NCBI RefSeq assembly: GCF_900109375.1
Contig: NZ_FOAB01000001.1
Coordinates: 248,001-312,000 of the forward strand
Source of the DNA: Aquimarina amphilecti
GTDB taxonomy: Bacteria; Bacteroidota; Bacteroidia; Flavobacteriales; Flavobacteriaceae
Direction of reading: 5' to 3'
DNA length: 64,000 bases
The position numbers and the translations under genes were made by a program. Below the pieces are notes generated by a model. The model did no database searches. It was not told the DNA's origin and saw only the letters and a list, made by a program, of their open reading frames with translations. Shown here piece by piece: positions 1-10,955 of the stretch (position 1 is its first letter; each line of letters opens with the position of its first letter).

Positions 1-3000
1 AGTTATATACTTCTCAACAAGTAAATGCTGCAGATCTTACAGATTATTTCTTTGAGTATGCCTTAGATGCTACAGAATTACGATTTTCTTATGAATGCGT
101 TAATGGAACAAACGCATATCCTTACGTATATGATCTTCAATTAGATGTAATGAATGATGTAGGGGAAACATTACTTCCTAATACTATCAATACTACGGTT
201 ACAACTGAAGATGGTTTATCACTATTTTTATTAGAGGAAGAAGTAGAAGATATGGAAGCTGGTTCTTTTGGTGTTGCAAAGTTGTTAAAAGTTAATAAAG
301 AGAAGCTAGAAGAGTATACAGAAGATTATATCGCTAGGATTACAGATTCTACAAATGTGGAGTGTTATGTAAATCCGTCTCCATTTTCTCCAGAAGCCAC
401 TCTAGATGGATGTTCTATTGAAAATAAGGAAGAGTGTATTAATGCTATTCTTATGGGACTATCAGTTGATGGCGCAAGAAATGCTTATATAAGTCAACAA
501 ATTGCTGCCTATCAAGATTTTTCTACTACAGAGGAGCTTCAATTATTAGAACAACGTTTTGCTAGAGAATTTGATTTGTTATTAGCTGCCTGCGAAGATG
601 CTTTTGGAACAGATGGTATTAGTACTGATGGAACGGACGATCAAGATGAGGTAATTAAAAATTCTATTTCGTGTAATAATGATAAAGATGGATTAGTAAA
701 AGACATGAGTATTGCAGGTCAGTATGGAATGCAGTTTATTGCTGAAGTTGATGATCAATTAGAAGAATCACGTATTTGGGGCAATTTAGAACCACTTAGT
801 ATTTTTAACCCTAGTAATATTTTATTTAGTGCTAATGGTAAAAACTGGAGGAACCCTTTTCATTATGAAAAGGATTTAGGATCAGATAAAGGGCATTATT
901 ATGATGAAAATGGCTTTATAAGTTATATTAGGGTAAAAGATAATGGAAATGGAACTTATGAGCCTGCACTAATAGATGATCCACAAATAGATTTTGATTT
1001 AATACCTACAGAACAAGAAGGATACTATAATGTAGAACCTCAATTTGTGGCATTTGATAAGATTGATGACTTAAGAAGTTATTGGCAGAATTCCTGGGGA
1101 GAATCGCTGATCGTGTATCATCCAGAATATATCTATTTAGAGTATTCTTTTGGAGTATGTGCAGAGATAAGTAATATTGGTACTTCACTTAGAATGAATA
1201 GTGATGGTTTTAATAATTATATAAGTGGATTAGAAACATATGCAGAAGCAGAATTAGAGTTTAATGTATTCGCAGGACCTAACGTATTGGTAAATAATGA
1301 TCCATATTTCAAACAAAGTATTACAAATTTTGAGATAGGTAGTAGCTACACGAATCGTGTTAATTTAATGGAGCACGCATTAAACACTGATTACGATAGC
1401 TTTGGGACGTCTATGCTTCAGGTTGCATATAATACAGCGATTTGTAACAGTATATCAGATTGTAATAACAATTTTTCATCATTTAGTGGGTTAACTGGAG
1501 CTATAAATAACCTCTCTGAATCTGATCAAAATAGAGTATGGCAAACCTATAGGTCGTATTATCTAGCGCTAAAACAAAAGATCCAATTTGTTTTATCCTC
1601 GCTATACGCATATAATAACGGATTTTATAATACCTGTATTGGTGCTGATGAAGCGCCAGCATCATTAGTAGCGGTAATTTCGGATTATCCACAAGCAAGT
1701 GCAATTAATGGATTGTTTAGTCAACCATCGGATAACCTATGTAATGCAAATGGAAATGAGTTGTATCTGGAAAAAGAAAAGCGTTTTCCACCAATAGATG
1801 ATTTATATAATTCGGGTCAAGATGCAGCAGATGTAGTGCAAGAAACTATTAATCAGGCTAATTACGAGTATTATATTAATACTGGTATATGTCCAATGGC
1901 TAGAGACATGGAGTTGTATCTTAATGGATTGGCGACGGAACTTGATGATGAAGGAGAACCAATTTCTTTAACAACTTCTAGAGAATATAAAGGCCAGTAT
2001 TTAAGCAAGGATTTATTTGAAGAATTAGATGGTACGCTTCCTTCAGGCAGTTTTGATGTGGTAGGAACACCAAATGGTAGTACATTAACATTAGCATTTG
2101 ATAATGGAACTCCTGTTACATTAACGATACCTGCTACAAATGCATCTAGTTATTCCTGGACTGGATATAATAGTCAGTGGCGTATTACTAGGATGAGTAA
2201 TATTTATTATAATGAAGATTCTTATAGTGCTAGTACAGAAACTTTTGGATTTCAAATTTTAGCAAGAGTACAGACTCCGGGATCAAATGCTAGTTCTTTT
2301 GAGGAAATTGTATTATCAGGTACTACGCAGGCTAGAATAGGAGAGTGTTCTATAAATAATTCGGGGAATGATGTTGGTCAGGATTTAGGATCGGGTGCAG
2401 AGGGAACCTCAGTCTTTAATGATTGTGATAAGCAACCACGTTTTAAAGCTGCATTAATCAAATTAATGAACGCATTAGTTCAGAATGGAAATATAGGGAA
2501 TTCTGAATATGAAATAACCAATCTTAACGAATATAAGAATAGTTATTTACCAGAATATTTCGAAATACCAAATGGTCAGAATGTATATTGGCGTGTTGCA
2601 GGTAATACGTGTTATATAGAAACAAATTCCGAAACGTACCTTACGTATGTATTAGATGGTAATTTGCCTGCTGGTTCTAATTATACGATTAGTGGATTGT
2701 TTATAGGAGAAACGATCAATAATTTCACAGGAGTATCTAATGTTGCGAATTTAACCTATCTAGATGCTAATTTTTCTAAAGTTAAAATAGAAGGTAGAAT
2801 TTTTAAAGAGGCAAAAACACTCTTGAATTTTTCTTGTTGTGGAGTTGATGATAATGTTGGTGAACCGGATGGTTTTTTAACCTGTGCACAAGGAGCTTCT
2901 TCATTAAAGCCAGAATTAGCTTACCATTTTGTGAATTTAATGAATGCCTTACTGTTCAATAATGATTTTTTTAATCAGAATGTTTCATTAGCAAGTTATC

Positions 3001-6000
3001 CAGAATATAATGAGTTTTTACAGAAGTTTTTTCAGGCTAATTCTATTGAATTCTGTAATCAGTCTAATGTAGATTGTTCTGCTACTAATGTAGATTTTTT
3101 TGATACCAATCAAGTAACCTGGAATTACGCCGTTGGAGAAGGAGGAGTATTTTCTCAAATTCAATATAAAGACATACATATTTTCACTACGAAATTAGGA
3201 AATTTAGAATCAGAACTTAGTAGCATTGAAGAAATTGTAGATATAGAATTTAATGATAATAATCCGGGGGGGAATGGTGATTTTCGATTTATGTATCGTA
3301 ATTTTGGTAGTAATCAAATTGAAGAGATAAGTATTAAATTATTTGGTTCTCAAAATAGAATCCCTCTTACCACAAGTGGACAATGGATTTCACGTTCATA
3401 TTTTGACTGTGATCTATTTGATGTTTTAGAGCCAGAACCTTGTACAGGAACGTCAATTTTAATTGATGAATCATTTGAGGCAATACAAAGTTTGGAATTT
3501 TTAAATGGAGGTATTGCCACTGCTTTAAGAAGTACTTTTCTTGATGTAATTCCTGATTTTTCTCCTTCACCATATGGACCTCTTGCTTACTTCAATACTA
3601 ACTTAAATACTGTTATTATTAATGATCACCCTGCAAGCCCAGATGGGGGAGTTTTTCTTGGTGTTCCAGGAAGCAGTATACAAGGAATTAGTGGTAGTTT
3701 CTTTGCGGAAATAGATATAATAGCGGGAAGAACATATACTGTTTCATTTTATCAAGCGTACGGAGGATTTGATTATGAAACTGTAAACCATCCTATTTCC
3801 GAAGTTGGAGATCGAACTAATTTTATAGTTACGTTAAATGGACAGGTCAGAAAAGCTCCGACAGTTACTTTTAATGGTTTTGGTAATCAAACTTGGCAAA
3901 GAGCAGACGTAAGCTTTACTGCAAATGAAACAAAACAAGATGCGGAATTAAAGTTTAGCGTGAATGTTGTCCCTGATAAATCAAATTATTTAACGATTGA
4001 TGGTATAAGAGTTGTCGAATCTTGTGGAGAAACTCAACCTATACAGCCAATAGCCGAATCATTATTAGGTAGAAACTCTGGTTTCAACTCTAGAGCCTTA
4101 GGAGATGAAGACGATCCTGGATCTTGTCTGCCGTGTATTCCACAAACCGTGGAGCCTGTAAGTTGTACAGATGCTTATGAAGTATTACAAACAGTAGCTA
4201 ACGGGATTAATGGATATACCTTACCGGAGCTATATACTTTAGAATATTTCTGCGATATTAAATATGCCATCATCACTCAGGATTATAAATATTATATCGA
4301 CGAATTAGAGATTGATACTATCGAGAGTTTACAGTTCTTAACGATAGCAGAGTTCGCTTCTTCAGAACTAAATTATGGTAGTCTAAATACAAGACCTATT
4401 ATTGATCAATATGTTATCCACGTAGGTCAAGACGCAGAAAATGCAGATAGTTGGGTAGACTTTGTAGGAGGATATATAGATGAAAACGAACTACCTTGTC
4501 AACCTACTGTAATTACAGTAATACCAACAGTAGAGGTAGAAGTTGTGGATGAAGAGAATGATTGTGAAGAATTTATTCTTAATGTAAGTGAAACATATAA
4601 TGCAGATAGCTATAACAACTTCTTAGATGCTAAAAGACTAACGTTTAAGAAAGCTTATTTAAAAGCTGCGTTAGAGAATGTAAGTGAGGCATTTACAATG
4701 CGTTATTTTGATAAAGAATATCAATATACCTTATACTATTATGATCAGTCAGGTAATTTAACACAAACCGTACCTCCTTCAGGAATTGATCGTTTTACTA
4801 AAGATGAATTGGATGTTAATGGTATTCATGCACAGATCAATGCACATAGACTAGAGGATAGAGCAACTGAGAATCCTACATTATTGCCAAAGCATAGGCT
4901 AGTTACTGAGTATAAATACAATTCTCTAAATCAATTGGTATGGCAGTATACTCCTGATGGAGGCGAAACGCGTTTTGCTTATGATGATTTAGGGAGAATC
5001 ATTGCATCCCAAAATGCAAGGCAAAAAGAAGATAATACCTTTAGTTATACGACCTATGATTATCTTGGACGTATTACAGAGGCTGGAGAACTTACTCCAA
5101 AAGAGAGTATTGCTATTGAAGAGAGTACTGGTAAACTTGTTTTTACAGCAGATAATGCATGGGTGCCTAATGGAATATCAGATAATTATCCTAAGAACGT
5201 TTCTGATAATCAGATAGAAGTTACTAGAACTATCTATAGTACACCTGTATTTAATGCAGCAGCTATTTTTAACACAGTAGGAACTGAAAGCACCAATCTA
5301 GTTGATAATTCTAGAAATAGAATAACGGGGATCTATTATTTTGATATCGTAGAGCCAGGAGTGTTAATCAGACAGTATAATAATGCCATATTTTATGCGT
5401 ACGATATTCATGGGAATGTAAAAGAAGTAGTACAACATAATAAACAAATGGCAATAGATGCTACCAATAGTATTTCTGGAATCAAAAACATAGAGTACGA
5501 ATATGATCTAATTAGTGGTAATGTACAGCGTGTAGTATATCAAAAAGGAAAACCAGATCAGTTTATACATAAGTACGCGTATGATGCTGATAATCGTATT
5601 ATCAATGTACAGACTTCTGATGATAATATGATCTGGGAGCAAGATGCAACTTACCAATATTTTGCACATGGACCATTGGCCAGAACCGAATTGGGTGATG
5701 CTAAGGTACAAGGTATGGATTATGCCTATACACTACAGGGCTGGTTAAAAGGAGTAAATTCAGAAAATTTATCACCAAATGCGGATATGGGTAATGATGG
5801 TGCTGTTGGTTCTAATGTAGCAAAAGATGCCATGGGATATTCATTATCCTATTATGGAATCACAGATCCTACTACTACAACTGGCGATTATACATCTGTT
5901 GGTAATACTGCTGCTACAGCATTTTCTAACGGTAATGCAGCGGGTAAGAACTTGTATAATGGTAATATTAAACAGATGATTACCAGTTTGATTGATAATG

Positions 6001-8126
6001 ATGAATCCATGCTAGCATTGCAACGTAATGAGTATGAATATGATCAGTTGAATCGTATCAAATCCATGCAAGGATATGATGGTGATGGTAATGAAAATTA
6101 CAATACTACCTACGATTATGATAACAATGGTAATTTAGAAAAGCTGATGCGTACCGATCATACGGGTACGGTGATGGATAATTTTACCTATAATTATAAC
6201 GAAGAGGCTACTGCAGATCCTCTTACTACTAAAAAGTATAAACTATCCAATCAATTACGCTCTGTATATGATGATCCAAGTATCGATGCGGTGTATGATA
6301 AAGATATCGATAGCGGGCAGGACTTGGATAATTATATCTACGATGAAATTGGACAATTAGTAGAGGATAAAGCAGAAGGTCTGGTGATAGACTGGCGTGT
6401 AGATGGTAAAGTACGTAAAGTGACTAAGAATGATGGTACTACCATTAGTTTTGGGTATGATGGATTAGGAAATCGTATTTCTAAAACAGTAATGCCAGAG
6501 AATAAGACTACACTTTATGTAAGAGATGCGCAAGGTAATACCATGGCGGTATATGACACCTACTCTGATGGAATCCAGAATCCGGAAGTAAATCCAATAG
6601 AATTAGAACAAAAAGGAGAGGATATCGCAGATGCTAAGGATTATAAGGCAGTTGATATCATCACGGTAGGTACAGAGGCAGAAGAAGTTGTTGTCGAACC
6701 TACAGCGGTTGTTACGTATACAGCAGGAAACGGAATCACCTTAAAACCTAACACACACCTTAAAGCCGGAGCAGATATCCTTGCTAGGATTGCACCAGTA
6801 GAAGGAATGGTGGGTAATGAAGAAGGCGTATTCTTAACAGAGCATCATATCTATGGTAGCAGCCGATTAGGATTAGAAGAAAAGCGTATCAAAACTACTG
6901 ATGAAGATGCAGAAGTGGCAGATATATTTATCAATAGAGTAGGAGATAAGCGTTATGAATTAAGTAACCATTTAGGTAATGTACTGAGTGTAGTTACCGA
7001 TCGCAAGTTGATTGATACGGAGAATTTAGCTACCTTTACTCCAGACGTTCTTTCATTTAATGATTACTATCCGTTTGGCATGTTACTACCGAATAGGCAC
7101 GGTAACAGTAGTGACTATCGTTATGGCTTCCAAGGACAAGAAATGGATAACGAAATCAAAGGAGAAGGGAATAGTCTAAACTATAAATTTAGGATGAATG
7201 ATCCGAGAGTGGGTAGGTTTTTTGCGATGGATCCTCTAGCTCCACAATATCCGTGGTATTCCCCTTATCAATTTGCAGGGAATAAAGTTATAGCGTGGCG
7301 TGAGTTGGAAGGTCTTGAAGAAGAAAATGTTAATGATCAAATTCCTTTAGAAGACGCTAATTGGTTTGTTAAAGGTATGGCGAATTTATTTGTTGCTGCC
7401 GTAGAAGTTGGCGATAACTTTAATGAATCTAATTTGGGCTACATGATTAATGAACTTAGCGGAAATCCGACAAGTACAGTTGATTTATCTAGTGATGAAA
7501 AATTTATCCATAGCTTACGAGGTTTTAAAAACATGGTTGATGTAGCGTCACTTCCACTAGCAGCGCTTGAAACTTTACAAGTAAGATCGGTAGATTTTAA
7601 AACAAAATACAAAAAAGATATTCCTTCATTAAAAGTGGTTAACAAGAAAGTTGTTGATAAAGTAGCAACTTCAACTTCTAAAATAAAATTAAAACTACCT
7701 AAAATAGAGGTTCCCGAAAAACCATTAACTCCTCCAGTAAAATTAGTCCCTCCAACAAAAAGAGAAATAGCTGAAGGATTTGTAAAAAACAGTTTAGGCA
7801 AAAATGGGGGGGAAGCACAATTTGTTTTAAATACAATAAACTTTAAAAAAGGTGTTCAAAAAGTAGTATTAAACGTTGGAGATAGAATATGGAGATTTGT
7901 TACTCCTGGGAGTGATAATGCTCCAAATCAACATTTTTATACAGATGCTTATGGTGCTGATGCTGGACCTGGTGGAGTTGGTCTTACTAGTGGAAATAAG
8001 ATTTTGATTGAATATAAGGTAACTTCGCCTACAACTGTACTTAAAACAAAAATTAAAGGAACAAATCAAACTCAATATATTTCAAAGGATTTACAAAATA
8101 GCGTTGAAGAAATCAGTAGAGAATAA
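1..8126 (+). CDS. RHS/YD-repeat protein with variable C-terminal (toxin-like) region, 5'-truncated
   Basis: The reading frame is open from the first bases of the window, so the gene begins upstream; about 2,707 residues are visible and the first ATG (position 150) is not the true start. The upstream two thirds is an Asn/Asp-rich, beta-rich ectodomain with three Cys-delimited modules (from about 1889, 2425 and 2882) and a jelly-roll-like segment (about 3450-4030). YD repeats follow from about 4690 (for example [31 protein letters not shown]). The RHS core, with [13 protein letters not shown] and a [24 protein letters not shown] motif, ends near 7330. The last 265 residues are unrelated to the core and contain a Pro/Lys-rich linker and a terminal domain ([14 protein letters not shown]). 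By analogy with RHS polymorphic toxins, the shell would encapsulate and release this tip. I do not recognise the tip's activity. Confidence 0.9.
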   Translation, partial: LYTSQQVNAADLTDYFFEYALDATELRFSYECVNGTNAYPYVYDLQLDVMNDVGETLLPNTINTTVTTEDGLSLFLLEEEVEDMEAGSFGVAKLLKVNKEKLEEYTEDYIARITDSTNVECYVNPSPFSPEATLDGCSIENKEECINAILMGLSVDGARNAYISQQIAAYQDFSTTEELQLLEQRFAREFDLLLAACEDAFGTDGISTDGTDDQDEVIKNSISCNNDKDGLVKDMSIAGQYGMQFIAEVDDQLEESRIWGNLEPLSIFNPSNILFSANGKNWRNPFHYEKDLGSDKGHYYDENGFISYIRVKDNGNGTYEPALIDDPQIDFDLIPTEQEGYYNVEPQFVAFDKIDDLRSYWQNSWGESLIVYHPEYIYLEYSFGVCAEISNIGTSLRMNSDGFNNYISGLETYAEAELEFNVFAGPNVLVNNDPYFKQSITNFEIGSSYTNRVNLMEHALNTDYDSFGTSMLQVAYNTAICNSISDCNNNFSSFSGLTGAINNLSESDQNRVWQTYRSYYLALKQKIQFVLSSLYAYNNGFYNTCIGADEAPASLVAVISDYPQASAINGLFSQPSDNLCNANGNELYLEKEKRFPPIDDLYNSGQDAADVVQETINQANYEYYINTGICPMARDMELYLNGLATELDDEGEPISLTTSREYKGQYLSKDLFEELDGTLPSGSFDVVGTPNGSTLTLAFDNGTPVTLTIPATNASSYSWTGYNSQWRITRMSNIYYNEDSYSASTETFGFQILARVQTPGSNASSFEEIVLSGTTQARIGECSINNSGNDVGQDLGSGAEGTSVFNDCDKQPRFKAALIKLMNALVQNGNIGNSEYEITNLNEYKNSYLPEYFEIPNGQNVYWRVAGNTCYIETNSETYLTYVLDGNLPAGSNYTISGLFIGETINNFTGVSNVANLTYLDANFSKVKIEGRIFKEAKTLLNFSCCGVDDNVGEPDGFLTCAQGASSLKPELAYHFVNLMNALLFNNDFFNQNVSLASYPEYNEFLQKFFQANSIEFCNQSNVDCSATNVDFFDTNQVTWNYAVGEGGVFSQIQYKDIHIFTTKLGNLESELSSIEEIVDIEFNDNNPGGNGDFRFMYRNFGSNQIEEISIKLFGSQNRIPLTTSGQWISRSYFDCDLFDVLEPEPCTGTSILIDESFEAIQSLEFLNGGIATALRSTFLDVIPDFSPSPYGPLAYFNTNLNTVIINDHPASPDGGVFLGVPGSSIQGISGSFFAEIDIIAGRTYTVSFYQAYGGFDYETVNHPISEVGDRTNFIVTLNGQVRKAPTVTFNGFGNQTWQRADVSFTANETKQDAELKFSVNVVPDKSNYLTIDGIRVVESCGETQPIQPIAESLLGRNSGFNSRALGDEDDPGSCLPCIPQTVEPVSCTDAYEVLQTVANGINGYTLPELYTLEYFCDIKYAIITQDYKYYIDELEIDTIESLQFLTIAEFASSELNYGSLNTRPIIDQYVIHVGQDAENADSWVDFVGGYIDENELPCQPTVITVIPTVEVEVVDEENDCEEFILNVSETYNADSYNNFLDAKRLTFKKAYLKAALENVSEAFTMRYFDKEYQYTLYYYDQSGNLTQTVPPSGIDRFTKDELDVNGIHAQINAHRLEDRATENPTLLPKHRLVTEYKYNSLNQLVWQYTPDGGETRFAYDDLGRIIASQNARQKEDNTFSYTTYDYLGRITEAGELTPKESIAIEESTGKLVFTADNAWVPNGISDNYPKNVSDNQIEVTRTIYSTPVFNAAAIFNTVGTESTNLVDNSRNRITGIYYFDIVEPGVLIRQYNNAIFYAYDIHGNVKEVVQHNKQMAIDATNSISGIKNIEYEYDLISGNVQRVVYQKGKPDQFIHKYAYDADNRIINVQTSDDNMIWEQDATYQYFAHGPLARTELGDAKVQGMDYAYTLQGWLKGVNSENLSPNADMGNDGAVGSNVAKDAMGYSLSYYGITDPTTTTGDYTSVGNTAATAFSNGNAAGKNLYNGNIKQMITSLIDNDESMLALQRNEYEYDQLNRIKSMQGYDGDGNENYNTTYDYDNNGNLEKLMRTDHTGTVMDNFTYNYNEEATADPLTTKKYKLSNQLRSVYDDPSIDAVYDKDIDSGQDLDNYIYDEIGQLVEDKAEGLVIDWRVDGKVRKVTKNDGTTISFGYDGLGNRISKTVMPENKTTLYVRDAQGNTMAVYDTYSDGIQNPEVNPIELEQKGEDIADAKDYKAVDIITVGTEAEEVVVEPTAVVTYTAGNGITLKPNTHLKAGADILARIAPVEGMVGNEEGVFLTEHHIYGSSRLGLEEKRIKTTDEDAEVADIFINRVGDKRYELSNHLGNVLSVVTDRKLIDTENLATFTPDVLSFNDYYPFGMLLPNRHGNSSDYRYGFQGQEMDNEIKGEGNSLNYKFRMNDPRVGRFFAMDPLAPQYPWYSPYQFAGNKVIAWRELEGLEEENVNDQIPLEDANWFVKGMANLFVAAVEVGDNFNESNLGYMINELSGNPTSTVDLSSDEKFIHSLRGFKNMVDVASLPLAALETLQVRSVDFKTKYKKDIPSLKVVNKKVVDKVATSTSKIKLKLPKIEVPEKPLTPPVKLVPPTKREIAEGFVKNSLGKNGGEAQFVLNTINFKKGVQKVVLNVGDRIWRFVTPGSDNAPNQHFYTDAYGADAGPGGVGLTSGNKILIEYKVTSPTTVLKTKIKGTNQTQYISKDLQNSVEEISRE

Positions 8127-8127
8127 A

Positions 8128-8499
8128 ATGGTAATAGAGAAAATAAAAGAGATAAGAAACCTTCTAACAAAGAAAATGGATAAAAAGACAGAAGCAATAG
8201 ATTTATTGTTATCTATGTTGCTAGACGTTATAACCTTTGAAATTAGGAGAGATAATTCGATATCTGATAAAACAGGAGAGGCCCTTATACAAATAGTTTC
8301 TTTTCAATCAATTGAATACTATTATCATGGTGATTTTTTAGAATTAGATTCTGAATTAAAGAGATTTGCATACATTTTGTGTGATTATAACGAAAATCTT
8401 AAAAATCATGAATTGGATGTAATTGGAACAAAACCTGAAAATTGGAGTAATTATTTTGGTGAGTTTGTGAATAGTGTTTTATCTAAAGAATGGATATGA
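8128..8499 (+). CDS. putative immunity protein for the RHS C-terminal toxin
   Basis: This predicted 123-residue protein starts at an ATG one base after the RHS stop codon. A longer reading from a TTG at 8104 would overlap the RHS end and looks less likely. The product is small, acidic and probably helical, with no signal peptide or membrane segment, and I do not recognise a family. A small cytoplasmic protein directly downstream of a variable RHS C-terminus is the standard place for a cognate immunity gene, so the role is inferred from position alone. A hairpin of the local REP-like family begins 5 bp after its stop codon, and an intrinsic terminator lies at 8604-8639. Confidence 0.6.
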   Translation: MVIEKIKEIRNLLTKKMDKKTEAIDLLLSMLLDVITFEIRRDNSISDKTGEALIQIVSFQSIEYYYHGDFLELDSELKRFAYILCDYNENLKNHELDVIGTKPENWSNYFGEFVNSVLSKEWI

Positions 8500-8503
8500 C
8501 CCC

Positions 8504-8527
8504 GCTCCCGCTAGTCTGTGACTAGTG
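8504..8527 (-). repeat. REP-like hairpin, right-end type, inverted
   Basis: The sequence contains the stem CTAGTC with loop TGT and stem GACTAG. Read on the minus strand it follows the pattern CCAC-stem-loop-stem-GCGGnAGC, the same frame as the right-end hairpins at 9731 and 10079, but with a different stem sequence that is still fully paired. It lies immediately after the immunity-like gene. Confidence 0.6.
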
Positions 8528-8603
8528 GCCACAAAGATGTCTCGTCCTAAAAAAAGTTTACATATTTTACATTAATCCTAGAATAGATTTACAACTTATT
8601 CTT

Positions 8604-8639
8604 AGTCCTATTATTGGTTTACAATAATAGGACTTTTTA
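8604..8639 (+). terminator. intrinsic terminator after the RHS/immunity unit
   Basis: A perfect 13-bp stem (AGTCCTATTATTG paired with its complement) with a 5-nt loop is followed by a T-rich stretch. It is the first strong terminator-like structure downstream of the RHS and immunity genes. Confidence 0.65.
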
Positions 8640-8708
8640 TATAATAATTCTTCCATAGTTTTTCTGTTTTTATATTGTTTAGATGTACTTGGTTTGGAGT
8701 AAGATTTC

Positions 8709-8770
8709 CCCCTGATGGCGCGAGCATCTCGTAATGATCGCTAGTGCTAGCATCCATGCTAGTACCGTTT
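8709..8770 (+). repeat. REP-like element, left-end type, divergent copy
   Basis: The head CCCCTGATGGCGC and the segment ATCGCTAGTG match the copies near 9.6-10 kb, but the hairpin between this head and the TACC tail is CTAGCAT-CC-ATGCTAG instead of CTCGAC-TCT-GTCGGG. The stem therefore differs while remaining fully paired. The surrounding 8500-8875 stretch contains no convincing gene. Confidence 0.65.
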
Positions 8771-8875
8771 GTGAGTAAGCGGTAAGAGTAATTAGATAAG
8801 AGTAAGAAATGAAATATAAGATAAAAGCTACCTAGAAATGGGTGGACAATAATTAATAACCCAAAATAAATAAAA

Positions 8876-9556
8876 ATGAAAAAAAGAGTACCCAAAATTT
8901 TACTTGTATTATTATTAATTAGTGTTTTTACCGTTGGCTGTTCTAGTGATGATGGAGATGCAGGAAGTGGATCAAGTTTTGATTTTTTTATTGTTGCGGA
9001 TCTTGATGGAGTGGGATTTGATGCTGGAGTAAATGAAGGATCCACGACAATACCTACATACACATTAGCTAGTGGCGGTATAGATATCATAGGGAACAGT
9101 AATTGTGTATACTCATATGATGCTGGCTTTACAGCTATTAATGATGCGGTTTTACCAAGTAGTTATTTTAATTTCAATGCTTTTTATGATGGTTCTTGTG
9201 GTTCAGATGCAGAGTTGGCAGTATTTAAAGAACTTTTTGTAGTAGGTAATGAATCATATATTGATAATACCAGTTTTGGTAAAGGGATAGAATATGTGTA
9301 TGTTCTTAATGGTGAGGATTATTCTACAAAATATGGAGATCAAACAGGTAGTGGTTTTAGGATTACTTCTATAGAATTACAGCAAGAGTTAATAGCAGGA
9401 GATCTTTATAAGTTTTTTCATGTAGCAGAAGGTGTTTTTAATTGTAAAGTATATAATTCTTCAGATCCTAGTGATATGCTAGAAATTACAAATGGTAGGT
9501 TTAAGGTTGTTATTTTTGCTAAAAATGATGGTTTTCTAGATGCTATAGGAAATTAG
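8876..9556 (+). CDS. hypothetical lipoprotein
   Basis: This 226-residue protein has a lipoprotein signal peptide: a basic start, a hydrophobic core and a lipobox ending at Cys22 (FTVGC), then an SSDDGD linker. Asp/Ser residues after the Cys resemble a Flavobacteriia outer-membrane export context, although this is only suggestive. The mature part is rich in Gly, Asp, Tyr and Phe and probably beta-structured. I do not recognise a family. It stands alone between two clusters of REP-like elements, with no neighbours close enough to form an operon, which fits an accessory gene. Confidence 0.75.
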   Translation: MKKRVPKILLVLLLISVFTVGCSSDDGDAGSGSSFDFFIVADLDGVGFDAGVNEGSTTIPTYTLASGGIDIIGNSNCVYSYDAGFTAINDAVLPSSYFNFNAFYDGSCGSDAELAVFKELFVVGNESYIDNTSFGKGIEYVYVLNGEDYSTKYGDQTGSGFRITSIELQQELIAGDLYKFFHVAEGVFNCKVYNSSDPSDMLEITNGRFKVVIFAKNDGFLDAIGN

Positions 9557-9580
9557 TTTGCTCTAGTACTCTTCTGATGG

Positions 9581-9760
9581 CCCCAGATGGCACTCGAATG
9601 AGTGATCGCTAGTGCTCGACTCTGTCGGGTACCGTATCAGTTAGAAAATGTATAATATAAAAAGATAAGAGCTACTGTAACCGGTAGCTTTTATCTTTTA
9701 TTGTTTGTGAATTTTTGTTAACTCTTATGTCCACTCGACAGGAGTCGAGCGGTAGCAAAA
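9581..9760 (+). repeat. REP-like composite element, full copy A
   Basis: This is about 180 bp. The left end has head TGATGGCACTCGAATGA and the hairpin CTCGAC-TCT-GTCGGG followed by TACC. The middle has a second hairpin (AAAAGATAAGAGCTAC paired with GTAGCTTTTATCTTTT, 9660-9699). The right end is CCACTCGACAGGAGTCGAGC then GGTAGC. The right end, read in reverse complement, resembles the left end, so the element is bounded by imperfect inverted hairpins. It is repeated at 9926-10110. Confidence 0.8.
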
Positions 9761-9810
9761 GAACATCTACTTTTACAGGTCAAGAATAAATGAGAGTATT
9801 TTTAATAGTA

Positions 9811-9880
9811 CCCTGATAGCGCTCGAATGAATTATGGCTGATGCTCGACTCTGCCGGGTACCGTATCTGTTAAGAAATAC
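9811..9880 (+). repeat. REP-like element, left-end partial copy C
   Basis: A 70-bp copy of the left end (CCCTGATAGCGCTCGAATGA, then CTCGACTCTGCCGGGTACC and the tail TATCTGTTAAGAAATAC). One stem base pair is broken (GCC instead of GTC). It abuts the next unit exactly at CCCCTGATGG. Confidence 0.75.
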
Positions 9881-9925
9881 CCCCTGATGGCGCTCGTATT
9901 ATTGCTCGCTAGTGCTCGACTCTGT
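9881..9925 (+). repeat. REP-like element, truncated copy D
   Basis: A 45-bp copy beginning CCCCTGATGGCGCTCG and cut inside the hairpin after CTCGACTCTGT, where the next unit begins. The sharp junction suggests insertion or recombination at a defined point within the hairpin. Confidence 0.75.
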
Positions 9926-10110
9926 CCCCTGATGGCGCTCGAATGATTGCTTGCTAGTGCTCGACTCTGTCGGGTACCATATCTGTTAAGAAATACATAA
10001 TATAAAAAGATAAAAACCAATTGTAATAGTTAGTTTTTATCTTTTATTGTTTGTGAATTTTTTGTTTACTCTTATGTCCACTCGACAGGAGTCGAGCGGT
10101 AGCAAAAAAA
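9926..10110 (+). repeat. REP-like composite element, full copy B
   Basis: A second full copy of the roughly 180-bp element at 9581-9760. The left and right hairpins are the same. The central hairpin is changed (AAAAGATAAAAACCAA against TTAGTTTTTATCTTTT) yet still pairs. Its right end lies about 175 bp before the RAYT gene. The interval 10111-10284 shows no further gene or repeat that I can recognise. Confidence 0.8.
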
Positions 10111-10284
10111 CTAAAAAATGCTGTTCGAATTATATATAGAGTAGCTTTTGTGTTTATAAATAATAATGTATTAGTAGACACTTGTTGTAAACTAGTACCA
10201 ACAATCTAAGTTTCATCAAATATTCATTTTTACTAGGTAACAATTCTTTATCGACTAACACTAGTATATATAAGAGGGTTATTA

Positions 10285-10851
10285 ATGAGTAGAAAATATA
10301 AATTTCATAATAAAAAAGGGCTCTATTTTGTCTCTTTTGCTACGGTATACTGGATAGATGTATTTACTAGACAAATATATTTTGATGTATTAGCAGAAAG
10401 TGTAGACTATTGCAGAAAAGAAAAAGGAATGGAAGTATATGCATATTGTTTTATGCCTAGTCACATACATTTTGTTTTTAGATCCAGTAATGAACAACCA
10501 ATGGAATTACTAAGAGATTTTAAGCGATATACTTCAAAGAAAGTAATTGAAACTATAGAAAAAAATCCACAAGAAAGCAGAAAAGAATGGTTATTGTGGA
10601 TGTTCGAACAGGCAGGTAAGAAGCAAGGGAATGTACACAAATATCAATTTTGGCAACATCATAATAAACCTATTGAGTTATGGACGGATAAGGTGATTGA
10701 ACAAAAAATAGATTATATTCATAATAATCCGGTCCTATCTGGTTTTGTAACGGATCCTATAGGTTGGAAGTATAGTAGTGCAAAAAATTATCAAGAAGAT
10801 CATACTGTTTTAAGAATAGACAGTGATGGTTATTTCTTTGGATTAGTATAA
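10285..10851 (+). CDS. REP-associated tyrosine transposase (RAYT, Y1/IS200-like family)
   Basis: This 188-residue protein carries the HUH metal/DNA-binding motif as His60-Ile-His62 within YCFMPSHIHFVF, and the family C-terminal signature DYIHNNPV (residues 143-150). Length and signatures fit RAYTs, single-domain relatives of IS200 transposases that act on REP palindromes. The region that in many RAYTs reads WQ followed by Tyr is FWQHHNKP here, so the catalytic Tyr is uncertain; Tyr82, Tyr120 and Tyr144 are candidates. Repeats with family-specific hairpins lie on both sides, consistent with the enzyme recognising them. That link is inferred from proximity. Confidence 0.88.
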   Translation: MSRKYKFHNKKGLYFVSFATVYWIDVFTRQIYFDVLAESVDYCRKEKGMEVYAYCFMPSHIHFVFRSSNEQPMELLRDFKRYTSKKVIETIEKNPQESRKEWLLWMFEQAGKKQGNVHKYQFWQHHNKPIELWTDKVIEQKIDYIHNNPVLSGFVTDPIGWKYSSAKNYQEDHTVLRIDSDGYFFGLV

Positions 10852-10863
10852 TAAAAGGCTTAT

Positions 10864-10892
10864 GCACAAGTTGCAAACTTGCGCCAGCGACC
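10864..10892 (-). repeat. REP-like hairpin, left-end type, inverted, flanking the RAYT gene
   Basis: On the minus strand this reads GGTCGCTGGCGC, then the stem CAAGTT, loop TGC, stem AACTTG. It parallels GATCGCTAGTGC plus hairpin in the other copies, with yet another stem sequence that still pairs. It begins 13 bp after the transposase stop codon. A shorter fragment of the same family (CTGGCGCTAGAGTGATTGCT) lies at 11063-11082. Confidence 0.6.
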
Positions 10893-10907
10893 ATACTCTG
10901 AGAATGA

Positions 10908-10955
10908 TTTACAAACAACAAAGCCGCTATTTCTATTGGCTTTGTTGTTTGTAAA
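10908..10955. repeat. 18-bp perfect inverted repeat with 12-nt loop
   Basis: TTTACAAACAACAAAGCC is followed 12 nt later by its exact reverse complement. It lies downstream of the RAYT gene and could act as its terminator or as part of a structured element. A second inverted repeat (GACTACGGT with ACCGTAGTC) lies at 11246-11280. The 10852-11606 stretch contains these structures and no convincing coding sequence. Confidence 0.6.

Noticed and set aside
7439..7801. 120-residue minus-strand open frame inside the RHS gene
   Set aside because: It lies fully within the RHS coding sequence with no start signals. Its low complexity mirrors the Lys/Pro-rich linker on the other strand.
8611..9090. 159-residue open frame on the minus strand
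   Set aside because: It overlaps the lipoprotein gene, whose signal peptide and lipobox are clear, and runs through REP-like repeats and a terminator. It is best explained as a shadow.
9832..10020. 62-residue open frame on the minus strand inside the repeats
   Set aside because: Its apparent internal repeats simply reflect the DNA repeat units. There is no plausible protein composition or start signal.
9811..10110. Regularly spaced repeats resembling a CRISPR array
   Set aside because: Units are uneven in length, are hairpin-bearing, have no spacers of constant size, and no cas genes are nearby. They fit REP-like elements.
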